From Peptoniphilaceae bacterium (lineage in GTDB: Bacteria > Bacillota > Clostridia > Tissierellales > Peptoniphilaceae), in assembly GCA_029983595.1 (NCBI GenBank), contig JASBZD010000059.1, positions 1-7,559 of the forward strand: DNA of 7,559 bases, written 5' to 3'. A program made the translations under genes and the position numbers. This document shows, piece after piece, positions 1 to 6,513 of this stretch. The notes under the pieces are model-generated. The model made no database searches, was not told where the DNA came from, and saw only the letters and a list, made by a program, of their open reading frames with translations. How positions within the stretch are numbered: position 1 is the stretch's first letter; each line of letters opens with the position of its first letter.

Positions 1-1022
1 ACCAACTTGGATATATGGGTAAAAGATGGTTATTCATCTGCTCTAATAGTGGACATAAAGCATGTCATGATAAAATAGAAAAATCTTTTGAAGGAAAAGA
101 TGATTATAGACGTTATGAGATTTTTAAAGGGATCTCTAGCAAAGGTGAAATCGAAAGAATGAAACAAATCGTAGAAGATGACAATATCGATGCAGTTGTA
201 GCAGTTGGTGGTGGATCTGCAGTAGATACAGCTAAAGCTACAGCTTATTATGCTAAAAAAAGAATTGTTATCGTTCCTACTGTTGTAGCTACAGACGCTC
301 CATGTACTGGTCTTTCTGTAATCTATAATGATGATGGAAGTTTTGATTCGTATCTTTTCTACCCAACTAACCCAGATGCAGTATTTGTAGATAGCCAAGT
401 TATCGCTAATGCTCCTGTAAAATTCTTAATAGCTGGTATGGGTGATGCGCTAGGTACTTATTTTGAAGGTAGAGCTTCTATCAGAACTGAATCTCCAAGT
501 TTAGAGGGAGATGGAATTACTCGTACTGGTCTTGCAATAGCTAGAAGATGTTATGAAACTTTAAGAGCATATGGTTCTCAAGCGATAGCTGCTTGTGAAA
601 ATAATGTAGTTACTCCTGCATTAGATGCTATTATCGAAGCTAATACTTATATGTCTGGTGTTGGTGCAGATAACGTAAACTGTGCTGCAGCTCACTCTTT
701 TTATAATGGTCTTACTTCTCTAGGTGGACATGAAGCTGCTCATGGTGAATGTGTAGCATTTGGTACTTTAGTTCAACTTGTACTAGAAGGTGTAGATAAC
801 GAAGAGTTTGAAGATGTTCAAGATTTCTGTCTAGAAGTAGGTCTTCCAGTTACTTTAGAAGAACTTGGTATTACTAAAGATGAAGAAATTAGACAAATAG
901 CTGAAAATGCATGTGTTGAAGGTGAAACTATCCATAACTTAGCTGGTGGAGTTACTCCAGATGAGTTATATGCTGCTATCGTAGCTACTGATGCATTAGG
1001 AAAAGCTATTACATCATTTTAA
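1..1022 (+). CDS. gldA: Glycerol dehydrogenase, 3' part (5' end outside window)
   Basis: Iron-containing alcohol dehydrogenase superfamily, GldA branch: cytoplasmic, metal-dependent, NAD-linked interconversion of glycerol and dihydroxyacetone in anaerobic glycerol metabolism. Counting from the first in-frame ATG (position 15), the dinucleotide-binding GGGSAVDTAK lies at residues 65-74 and the TDAPCT segment at 93-98. The three expected metal ligands are Asp144 (GMGDALG), His227 (AAAHSFYNGL) and His243 (HEAAHGE). The 335 residues after that ATG are about 30 short of the usual 365 or so. The frame stays open to the left edge (codons for Q-L-G-Y before the ATG) and no ribosome binding site precedes it. 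The ATG is therefore internal and the gene enters from outside; positions 1-2 are the end of a codon. Codons are rich in GGT, GCT and ACT, as in a well-expressed gene. An intrinsic terminator follows directly. Family assignment is secure; substrate is inferred from the family. Confidence 0.92.
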   Translation, partial: QLGYMGKRWLFICSNSGHKACHDKIEKSFEGKDDYRRYEIFKGISSKGEIERMKQIVEDDNIDAVVAVGGGSAVDTAKATAYYAKKRIVIVPTVVATDAPCTGLSVIYNDDGSFDSYLFYPTNPDAVFVDSQVIANAPVKFLIAGMGDALGTYFEGRASIRTESPSLEGDGITRTGLAIARRCYETLRAYGSQAIAACENNVVTPALDAIIEANTYMSGVGADNVNCAAAHSFYNGLTSLGGHEAAHGECVAFGTLVQLVLEGVDNEEFEDVQDFCLEVGLPVTLEELGITKDEEIRQIAENACVEGETIHNLAGGVTPDELYAAIVATDALGKAITSF

Positions 1023-1036
1023 GTAGATTAAAATTT

Positions 1037-1073
1037 ATCCACCAGGCAGGCTATATAGCTTGGTGGATTTTTT
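1037..1073 (+). terminator. Intrinsic terminator of gldA
   Basis: ATCCACCAGGC (1037-1047) pairs with GCTTGGTGGAT (1058-1068), an 11-bp stem with one G-U pair and a 10-nt loop. A run of six T follows (1068-1073, the first shared with the stem). It lies 14 nt after the gldA stop codon and isolates gldA from the downstream antitoxin-hydE unit. Confidence 0.9.
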
Positions 1074-1087
1074 AATTTAGAAAGATA

Positions 1088-1116
1088 TAGAAATGTAGTA
1101 TTTTTTTAATTATAAT
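1088..1116 (+). promoter_or_regulatory. Probable sigma-A promoter for the antitoxin-hydE unit
   Basis: TAGAAA (1088-1093, 4 of 6 matches to TTGACA), a 17-nt spacer, then a perfect TATAAT (1111-1116). It sits after the gldA terminator, with transcription predicted to begin near 1122, about 26 nt before the antitoxin start. A second TATAAT at 1124-1129 has only a run of T in the -35 position and is a weaker alternative. The region is very A+T-rich, so chance matches are possible. Confidence 0.45.
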
Positions 1117-1147
1117 AAGTAAGTATAATAAAATCTAGGAGTTTATA

Positions 1148-1387
1148 ATGAGTAAGAAAATTGAGATTGAAATAGATGAAGAAATATTTAAAGACTCAAA
1201 TAATCTTTTTGAAGAACTAGGATTAGATATAGAAACTGCTATAAATATGTTTTTAAAAAAATCTATCAGAACTAAATCGATACCATTTGATATATCTATG
1301 GATAATCAGACTTATGATATAGAGAAAAAAGAGTTTACTCAGGAAGAGATGGATGTGATGACTATTCTGGAGAATTTTGATATATAA
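1148..1387 (+). CDS. RelB/DinJ-family antitoxin-like protein, no adjacent toxin
   Basis: A 79-residue protein with the layout of RelB/DinJ type II antitoxins. Residues 2-9 form a short strand (KIEIEI) and 10-24 a first helix. A second helix with the family pattern LGLDIETAINMFLKK (24-38) is followed by the IPFDI motif (45-49). Together these make a ribbon-helix-helix DNA-binding dimerisation domain. The acidic tail (52-79) is where such antitoxins normally wrap their toxin. The start is supported by AGGAG at 1137-1141, 6 nt before the ATG. In known pairs this protein binds and neutralises a RelE/YafQ-type mRNA interferase and represses its own operon. Here the next gene, 2 nt downstream, is hydE, and upstream is a terminator, so no toxin lies on either side. 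It could be the remnant of a lost pair, an antitoxin acting in trans, or a regulator adopted by the hydE unit. Family call good; role unknown. Confidence 0.82.
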   Translation: MSKKIEIEIDEEIFKDSNNLFEELGLDIETAINMFLKKSIRTKSIPFDISMDNQTYDIEKKEFTQEEMDVMTILENFDI

Positions 1388-1389
1388 AT

Positions 1390-2415
1390 ATGAAATTATT
1401 TAACGAAAATTATTATGATGATGAAACTTTAAAAAGATGGATTGAGGATGACAGTCTAACTGATGAGCTAAATCAAAAAGCTGATAAAATTAGAAAAGAG
1501 ATCTATGGAGATAAGGTATATGTCCGCGGACTTATTGAATTTTCTAACTACTGTAAAAATGACTGTTATTACTGTGGGATAAGACATTCTAATAAAAATG
1601 TAGAGAGATATAGACTTTCTAAAGATCAGATTTTAGAATGTGCCGATTTAGGATATAGACTAGGCTATCGTACTTTTGTTATGCAAGGGGGCGACGATCC
1701 ATTTTACAATGATGATTTAATGGTTGATATTATTAGTTCCATTAAGAAAAATCATCCAGATGTGGCGATTACGCTTTCAATGGGCGAGAAGTCTAAAGAA
1801 TCTTATAAAAAGTTCTATGACGCTGGGGCTGATAGATATCTTTTAAGACAGGAAACTTCAGATCTAGAGCATTATAGAAAGCTACATCCTGAAAATATGA
1901 TTTTAGAAAATAGACATAAAGCTCTATTTGATCTTAAAGAAATTGGTTTTCAGGTAGGTGGTGGATTTATGGTTGACTCACCATATCAGACTACAGAAAA
2001 TATTATAAAAGACCTTAGATTTTTAGAAAAGTTAAAGCCTGATATGATAGGGATTGGTCCATTTCTTACTCAAAAAGATACTCCATTTAAGGATTTTCAT
2101 AATGGAGACTTTAGAAAAACTCTAAGACTTATATCAATTCTTAGGATTTTATTCCCATATGCTCTAATTCCTGCGACTACAGCTCTTGGTACGATTAATA
2201 ACCTAGGGCGTGAGATGGGGCTTAAAGCTGGAGCTAATGTATTAATGCCTAATCTATCTCCGACTGAAGTAAGAGAAAATTATCAGCTATATGATAATAA
2301 AATATGTACAGGTGATGAGGCTGCAGAATGTAAGTCATGTCTAGAAAATAGAGTGAGAAATGCTGGATATGAAATAGTTGTCGATAGAGGGGATGTAATT
2401 TTAAGAAATAATTAA
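1390..2415 (+). CDS. hydE: [FeFe] hydrogenase H-cluster radical SAM maturase HydE
   Basis: Cytoplasmic radical-SAM enzyme that, with HydG and HydF, assembles the 2Fe subcluster of the [FeFe] hydrogenase active site; it processes the HydG-derived Fe(CO)2(CN)-cysteine species. The 341 residues match the family length of about 350. The radical-SAM motif CxxxCxxC is Cys55, Cys59 and Cys62 (NYCKNDCYYCGIR). MQGGDDP (98-104) is the usual SAM-binding GGE/GGD element. A C-terminal Cys306-x7-Cys314-x2-Cys317 has the spacing of the second, non-essential FeS site known in Thermotoga HydE. The paralogue PylB (methylornithine synthase) is the main alternative, but a hydrogenase encoded just downstream on the opposite strand favours HydE. 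The start is 2 nt after the antitoxin stop; the nearest GGAGA (1369-1373) is 16 nt away, too far to be ideal, so translation is probably coupled to the upstream gene. HydF and HydG are not in the window. Confidence 0.93.
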   Translation: MKLFNENYYDDETLKRWIEDDSLTDELNQKADKIRKEIYGDKVYVRGLIEFSNYCKNDCYYCGIRHSNKNVERYRLSKDQILECADLGYRLGYRTFVMQGGDDPFYNDDLMVDIISSIKKNHPDVAITLSMGEKSKESYKKFYDAGADRYLLRQETSDLEHYRKLHPENMILENRHKALFDLKEIGFQVGGGFMVDSPYQTTENIIKDLRFLEKLKPDMIGIGPFLTQKDTPFKDFHNGDFRKTLRLISILRILFPYALIPATTALGTINNLGREMGLKAGANVLMPNLSPTEVRENYQLYDNKICTGDEAAECKSCLENRVRNAGYEIVVDRGDVILRNN

Positions 2416-2425
2416 AAATATTAAA

Positions 2426-2462
2426 AAAAGAGTTGGGGAAATTGTTAAAACCCAACTCTTTT
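2426..2462. terminator. Bidirectional terminator between hydE and the ABC permease
   Basis: AAAAGAGTTGGG (2426-2437) pairs perfectly over 12 bp with CCCAACTCTTTT (2451-2462), leaving a 13-nt loop. It lies in the 53-nt gap between two convergent stop codons. Read on the - strand the stem ends in a run of seven T, which is canonical for ending the hydrogenase/ABC operon. Read on the + strand it ends in four T, still usable for hydE. Confidence 0.9.
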
Positions 2463-2468
2463 AAGTTT

Positions 2469-3668
2469 CTATTTATTTCTTCCAAATATTTTATCACTTG
2501 AATAGTTTAAAATATTCTTTTTATAAACTCTCGCTGATATTAAATAAACTAATATAATCGCTGCTACTAATACAGCTAGAGAAATAAAGGCTTGATTAAG
2601 TATTCCTTTTTCATTAATTAACCTAAGTGGCATAAAGAATGAAGAGAAAAATGGAATATAACTAAGAGTCTTTATAAATGCGTTAGCCTCACGTCCCATA
2701 TTAGATAATGCAATAAAATATGAGATAAGTATTGGCATTATTACTGGAAAAGACATCTTACCAGCGTCTTCTTGTTTAGATACTAGCGATCCCATCATTG
2801 CCGATAAAATCATATAGATTATAACGCCTAGCACCACAAAAACTATAGTTAAAATAGCTTTAGTAATTATATCGCTATTAAACTCGATAGGTGGAAGTCC
2901 AAACTCAGATAATTTATCTAATAATCCAGTCTTAAAAATTATTAAACTAGTGATAACTGCACCGATTATATAAATTCCTAGATGAGTAAGAATTACTAAT
3001 AAGTTACCAAATATTTTACCAGCAAAATAAGTATGAGGGCTTACACTAGAGAAAATAAATTCTATCATCTTAGTACCTTTTTCTGTCGCGATTTCAACGA
3101 TTAGTATATTAGAATACATCATTAAAATCATATATAGCATAATAGTTGAGATAATAAATACTGCCATCGATATAGGGTTATTATAATTTTCTACTAGTTC
3201 GTGAGAAGTAATAACTGCCTCAGTTTTTAAAATATTATTTTGTGTAGGACTAAGTGATGCACGCTCTTTATTTATATTATTTTGGATAGTTTTACTTAAA
3301 TTTTCCATGGCTAAATTAGTAGAAAAGCCCATCTCTTTTCCATAATAATCTAGATAGACTACTCCATCTTTTTCAGCCACATTTGCATAAGCAGATATTT
3401 TACCATCTTCTATTTCTTTTTTTGCATCTTCTTCAGATTCTAAGAACTTATAATCTGGAAGGTTATCTTTCATCTCGATTATATAAGGTTTTAGATTAGA
3501 GTCAGCTATAAAAGTAAGATCAGATGGTTTATCACTACCTGATGCAAAATATCCTATCAGACCAGTTACTGCCGCCATAATAAATGGCATAAATACCATA
3601 AACCAAAATGCACCGGATTTCATCTGTTTTTTCCAAGAGTCAGTCGAAACTATCATAAATCTATTCAT
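2469..3668 (-). CDS. ABC-2 type exporter permease (NatB/YhaP-like)
   Basis: Membrane subunit of a two-gene ABC exporter. The 399-residue protein has one N-terminal transmembrane helix (about 20-43) and a large extracytoplasmic domain (about 45-165). About five more helices follow (roughly 168-190, 219-246, 269-293, 306-323, 359-379). Between the second and third helices lies the cytoplasmic motif EKGTKMIEFIFSSVSP (196-211), the conserved ExG...ExxxSSPVS-type element of NatB/YhaP/ABC-2 permeases that contacts the ATPase. The start overlaps the ATPase stop by 4 nt (ATGA at 3668-3665 on the - strand), which implies coupled translation and equal amounts of the subunits. It is the last gene of the hydrogenase operon and is followed by a strong terminator. 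The substrate cannot be told from sequence; Na+ export (NatB) and other exports are known in relatives. Confidence 0.88.
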   Translation of the reverse strand: MNRFMIVSTDSWKKQMKSGAFWFMVFMPFIMAAVTGLIGYFASGSDKPSDLTFIADSNLKPYIIEMKDNLPDYKFLESEEDAKKEIEDGKISAYANVAEKDGVVYLDYYGKEMGFSTNLAMENLSKTIQNNINKERASLSPTQNNILKTEAVITSHELVENYNNPISMAVFIISTIMLYMILMMYSNILIVEIATEKGTKMIEFIFSSVSPHTYFAGKIFGNLLVILTHLGIYIIGAVITSLIIFKTGLLDKLSEFGLPPIEFNSDIITKAILTIVFVVLGVIIYMILSAMMGSLVSKQEDAGKMSFPVIMPILISYFIALSNMGREANAFIKTLSYIPFFSSFFMPLRLINEKGILNQAFISLAVLVAAIILVYLISARVYKKNILNYSSDKIFGRNK

Positions 3669-4546
3669 TCTTGTTCCACCGTCCTTGTAAAAATTTCATG
3701 AAGAGTAGGAGGAGTTTGAGAAAAATATTTTACATAACCTATTTTCTCGCTTATTTCTCTAAAAATATCTTCTCCATCTTTTACTTCTTCTGGATAGAAA
3801 TTCCATGTATCTCGATAATGGTCATATCTAGGATATTTTTCAGTTAAAAAGCTTAAATCCTTATCAGTTTCGATAGTGATTTTGTTAGCCTTAAATTGAT
3901 TTCTCACTTCTAGAGGAGTACCATAAAGCGCTATTTCTCCATCTTTAAGCATTAAAATTCTATTACATAAACTTTCTACATTAGACATATTATGACTAGA
4001 AAAGACTATCGTAGTCCCATTAGCATTTAACTCTTTAATAATATCTTCTAAAAGCGTAATATTATATGGATCTAACCCTGAAAAAGGCTCATCGAGAATA
4101 ACAAACTCAGGATTATATATTAAAGCACATAATAGCTGGACTTTCTGTTGGTTACCTTTAGATAGAGTCTTGATTTTATCAGTAGGCTTTCCCTTTATCT
4201 CAAACTTATTAAACCATTTTTCAATTATTTCATCATTAATATTTTTCATCTGGTTTAACTTTGCAAAATACTCTATTTCTTCTTTTATAGATTTTTTAGG
4301 AGATAGAGATCTTTCTTCCGGCAAAAACCCAATTTTTTCTAGCGGAACTTTCGACATTTTCATGCCATTATATAAAATTTCGCCCTTAAAGTCATAAAAA
4401 TTCATAATTGAGCGAAAAAGAGTAGATTTTCCAGCTCCATTTTGGCCAATTACTCCAAATAAATCTCCATCATTTATTGTTAAAGTTACATCGTTTAGCG
4501 CTTTTACACTACCGAAGTTTTTTGAAACATTTTTTATTTCTAACAT
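3665..4546 (-). CDS. ABC exporter ATP-binding protein (NatA/YhaQ-like)
   Basis: Cytoplasmic ATPase that powers the permease encoded next to it. In order along its 293 residues: Walker A GQNGAGKST (34-42), the PEERSL segment in the Q-loop region (76-81), ABC signature LSKGNQQK (128-135), Walker B FVILDEPFSGLD (148-159), and switch histidine His185 (SSH). The signature reads LSKGN in place of LSGGQ, as is usual in this NatA/YhaQ-type subgroup. A C-terminal extension (about 213-293) resembles the DUF4162-type domain found on ATPases of ABC-2 exporters. The start codon abuts the hydrogenase stop (TAG then ATG, no gap), and its AAGGAGG ribosome binding site lies inside the last hydrogenase codons. 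Downstream it overlaps the permease by 4 nt. All catalytic motifs are intact. Substrate unknown. Confidence 0.92.
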   Translation of the reverse strand: MLEIKNVSKNFGSVKALNDVTLTINDGDLFGVIGQNGAGKSTLFRSIMNFYDFKGEILYNGMKMSKVPLEKIGFLPEERSLSPKKSIKEEIEYFAKLNQMKNINDEIIEKWFNKFEIKGKPTDKIKTLSKGNQQKVQLLCALIYNPEFVILDEPFSGLDPYNITLLEDIIKELNANGTTIVFSSHNMSNVESLCNRILMLKDGEIALYGTPLEVRNQFKANKITIETDKDLSFLTEKYPRYDHYRDTWNFYPEEVKDGEDIFREISEKIGYVKYFSQTPPTLHEIFTRTVEQE

Positions 4547-6073
4547 CTAAACCTCCTTAGTGGTGTTCTTATCTGCAGGTACTTTCGGATTTTCAAAAGC
4601 TGTGAAATATGGTGATTCAGTTTTAAATTCATTTAGTTGTTGTGCAGCTTTTCTTCTAGAGATAAGTGTACCAGGTCCGCCTACGCATCCTCCTGGACAT
4701 CCCATCCCCTCAAGTAAATATCCATCATATTTATGAGCTTTAGCTAGTTTTAGCATTTTCATACATTCATAAAGCCCATCAGCATTATAATATTTTACTT
4801 CTACACTAGGGTCTATTTCGCCAATTGTGTTAATAATAGCTTCAGCCACTCCACCAGAGTTTGCGTATCCTCTACCTGATAATGATGCGTCAGATTCACG
4901 TTCTTCTGTGTTATCGACATAATCATCTAGCTGAATTCCATAAGCTACAAATATACCCATCAGCTCTTCAAATGTTATAACAAAATCAATAATATTTTCA
5001 AGCTCTGGTCTTGAAGCTTCGTTCTTTTTAGCTAGACATGGACCGATAAATACTACTTTTGCGTCTGGATTTTCTTTTTTTATAAATCTAGATGTAGCTA
5101 CCATTGGAGTAGCAGAAGATGAAATATTTTCCTTCATTTCAGGGAAGTTTAAAGTTGCTGCATCATACCACGCAGGGCAGCATGAAGTACCTAAAAATGA
5201 AAGCTCATTAGGAACTTTTTCTATAAATTCTCTAGCTTCTACTACAGATTCAATATCCGCTCCTAAAGCTACTTCTACGACTGATTTAAACCCAAGAGCC
5301 TTTATAGCTCTAAAAATAGTATCAGGTTTTGCAAAAGGTCCAAATTGTCCTATAAAAGCTGGAGCGATAATAGCGTGAACGTCAACATCAGATTTTATAG
5401 TCTGTATAAGCTGGAATATCTCTGATTTATCAGAAATTGCGCCAAATGGACAAGCAGAAAGACACATACCACATTTTACGCACTTATCCTGCTCAATTTC
5501 AGCCCTGCCTAGATAATCTGATTTTATCGCATTAACTCCACAGGCTTTTGCACAAGGTCTGTCATAATCAATAATCGCATTATATGGACATGCTTCTTTA
5601 CATTTACCACATCTAATACATTTTTCATCATCTATAACTGATCCATACTTGCCCATTGAAATTGCGTTTTTTGGACAATCCTGAATACAAGGGTGAGCTA
5701 GGCATTTTCTACAATTTTCTGTCACATGGTATGTTTTTTCAGGACAAGCTTCACACGCAAATGGCACAACTTGTATAAGCTCGTTATGTACAACACGCTC
5801 AGGTTTTAAAGCATCGTCAATACCTTGAGAAAGACGTTGGTGTTCGTCTACTTTTCTCATTTTTAGACCCATAGCCATTCTAAGTCTTTCCCCAACGATA
5901 GCTCTTTCCTTAAATACTGATTCTCTATATTGGGCTACTTCTCCAGGTACGATATTATAAACAGCTTGTTCGATATTTTCTTCTAAGTGACTAGGATCGT
6001 CATACGCCATTTTAGCGACCTCAACGAAAACTTTTCTACGAAGCTGAATAAGGGGAGTGTAGTTATACTTCAT
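4547..6073 (-). CDS. Monomeric [FeFe] hydrogenase, group B type
   Basis: Cytoplasmic enzyme interconverting 2H+ + 2e- and H2. The 508 residues comprise an N-terminal helical region (1-100), a cysteine-rich ferredoxin region (107-208) and the H-cluster domain (about 230-480). FeS cysteines are C107/C110, C121/C124/C129/C133, C152/C155/C158/C162, C174/C178 and C198/C201/C204/C208. Signatures are L1 TSCCPAW (296-302), L2 GPCLAKK (344-350) and L3 EGMGCPGGC (455-463). H-cluster ligands are thus C299, C346, C459 and C463. Aligned from memory with Clostridium pasteurianum CpI, the proton path C298, E279, E282 and S318 and the cofactor-contacting K349 and M457 are kept. The L2 methionine of group A (MPC) is Gly344, and L1 has PAW for PGW, both pointing to group B. 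The start has GGAG 10 nt upstream (6084-6087) and overlaps the preceding gene by 11 nt. Its redox partner is unknown; the small [2Fe-2S]-type protein is a candidate. Confidence 0.93.
   Translation of the reverse strand: MKYNYTPLIQLRRKVFVEVAKMAYDDPSHLEENIEQAVYNIVPGEVAQYRESVFKERAIVGERLRMAMGLKMRKVDEHQRLSQGIDDALKPERVVHNELIQVVPFACEACPEKTYHVTENCRKCLAHPCIQDCPKNAISMGKYGSVIDDEKCIRCGKCKEACPYNAIIDYDRPCAKACGVNAIKSDYLGRAEIEQDKCVKCGMCLSACPFGAISDKSEIFQLIQTIKSDVDVHAIIAPAFIGQFGPFAKPDTIFRAIKALGFKSVVEVALGADIESVVEAREFIEKVPNELSFLGTSCCPAWYDAATLNFPEMKENISSSATPMVATSRFIKKENPDAKVVFIGPCLAKKNEASRPELENIIDFVITFEELMGIFVAYGIQLDDYVDNTEERESDASLSGRGYANSGGVAEAIINTIGEIDPSVEVKYYNADGLYECMKMLKLAKAHKYDGYLLEGMGCPGGCVGGPGTLISRRKAAQQLNEFKTESPYFTAFENPKVPADKNTTKEV
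4552..4557 (-). promoter_or_regulatory. Ribosome binding site of the ABC ATPase inside the hydrogenase gene
   Basis: On the - strand AGGAGG lies 5 nt before the ATPase ATG and is formed by the final Lys-Glu-Val codons of the hydrogenase (AAG GAG GTT TAG ATG). This near-perfect Shine-Dalgarno supports both the ATPase start and translation of the exporter from the hydrogenase mRNA. Confidence 0.85.
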
Positions 6074-6347
6074 CTTGGTAATTCTCCAATACTTTTTCCA
6101 TTACTATTTGGGAAGTGGCATTATTTATCACTTCATCATTTACAGAAACTACCGGCGAAATTTTACCAGTTTCTGATTCTTTACCATGACATTTAGTAAT
6201 AGCTTCAATAATTATATCATCATCTTTTATATTTTCATCTCTTGAAATAATATCCATCTTTAAATCTTCCACATGTTCATGTATATCAGAAGATCCCATC
6301 AACATACATTCCATACATGTACATACTTTTACTACAGTTTTTTTCAT
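6063..6347 (-). CDS. NuoE/HydC-like thioredoxin-fold [2Fe-2S] protein, atypical ligands
   Basis: A 94-residue protein resembling the C-terminal [2Fe-2S] domain of NuoE and hydrogenase HydC subunits, likely an electron carrier or accessory protein for the hydrogenase encoded next. Residues 9-14 (CTCMEC) give the C-x4-C pair (Cys9, Cys14), with an extra Cys11. ISPVVSVNDEVINNAT (63-78) matches the conserved strand after the second pair. Cys53 (KCHGKE) is the third ligand, but the usual C-x3-C partner is Glu57, and about four extra residues precede the PVV motif. The cluster may be absent, unusually ligated (Cys11 or His54) or altered. I chose the ATG at 6347 and not the one at 6362: GAGGAG (6355-6360) stands 7 nt before it, and the upstream ATG would overlap that site. 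First gene of the operon; its 3' end overlaps the hydrogenase start by 11 nt. Confidence 0.8.
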   Translation of the reverse strand: MKKTVVKVCTCMECMLMGSSDIHEHVEDLKMDIISRDENIKDDDIIIEAITKCHGKESETGKISPVVSVNDEVINNATSQIVMEKVLENYQDEV

Positions 6348-6354
6348 ATTATTT

Positions 6355-6360
6355 CTCCTC
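6355..6360 (-). promoter_or_regulatory. Ribosome binding site deciding the start of the [2Fe-2S]-like gene
   Basis: On the - strand GAGGAG is followed by 7 nt and the ATG at 6347. An in-frame ATG at 6362 directly precedes and overlaps this site and has no Shine-Dalgarno of its own, so the shorter protein is preferred. Confidence 0.8.
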
Positions 6361-6380
6361 AAATATGTATATTTTCTATC

Positions 6381-6411
6381 ATTATAACATATATTGTAAA
6401 ATTAATATCAA
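6381..6411 (-). promoter_or_regulatory. Probable promoter of the hydrogenase-ABC operon
   Basis: On the - strand an extended -10 element TGTTATAAT (6389-6381) with perfect TATAAT is preceded by TTGATA (6411-6406, 5 of 6 matches to TTGACA). The 19-nt spacer is longer than ideal, but the TG extension compensates. Transcription would begin near 6374, giving a short untranslated leader of about 27 nt before the ATG at 6347. Confidence 0.6.
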
Positions 6412-6478
6412 ATGGAAAATTAATAAAAATTAAAATTAAGTAAACAATATATAAATAATAATTTATAATAACTTTCTA

Positions 6479-6507
6479 TAGACTTATTTATAGCTACGTT
6501 GTATAAT
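6479..6507 (+). promoter_or_regulatory. Probable promoter of the tryptophanase gene
   Basis: TAGACT (6479-6484, 4 of 6 matches to TTGACA), a 17-nt spacer and a perfect TATAAT (6502-6507). Transcription would start near 6513-6515, exactly where the foldable leader begins. A short inverted repeat CTATA (6476-6480) / TATAG (6489-6493) straddles the -35 element and could be an operator, but it is short and A+T-rich. Between this promoter and the divergent one (6412-6478) I see only A+T-rich sequence. Confidence 0.55.
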
Positions 6508-6513
6508 AACAGC

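Noticed and set aside
15..17. ATG at 15 as the true start of gldA
   Set aside because: The frame is open to the window edge, there is no ribosome binding site, and the protein would lack about 30 N-terminal residues usual for the family.
30..398. Open - strand frame of 122 codons inside gldA
   Set aside because: It lies antisense to a conserved gene, has a low-complexity Ile/Ser/Phe-rich product and no recognisable motif. The same applies to the frames at 2249-2497 (-), 4170-4397 (+), 5987-6196 (+) and 7082-7285 (+).
1390..2415. PylB (methylornithine synthase) as identity of the radical-SAM gene
   Set aside because: No pyrrolysine genes are nearby, the C-terminal C-x7-C-x2-C matches HydE, and an [FeFe] hydrogenase is adjacent.
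6348..6362. Upstream ATG at 6362 as the start of the [2Fe-2S]-like gene
   Set aside because: The only good Shine-Dalgarno (GAGGAG) overlaps the first codons after this ATG and is correctly spaced for the ATG at 6347.
6365..6433. Short + strand frame of 22 codons with one Trp codon, considered as a TnaC-like leader peptide
   Set aside because: It has no ribosome binding site and lies upstream of the predicted tnaA promoter, so it would not be on the tnaA mRNA.
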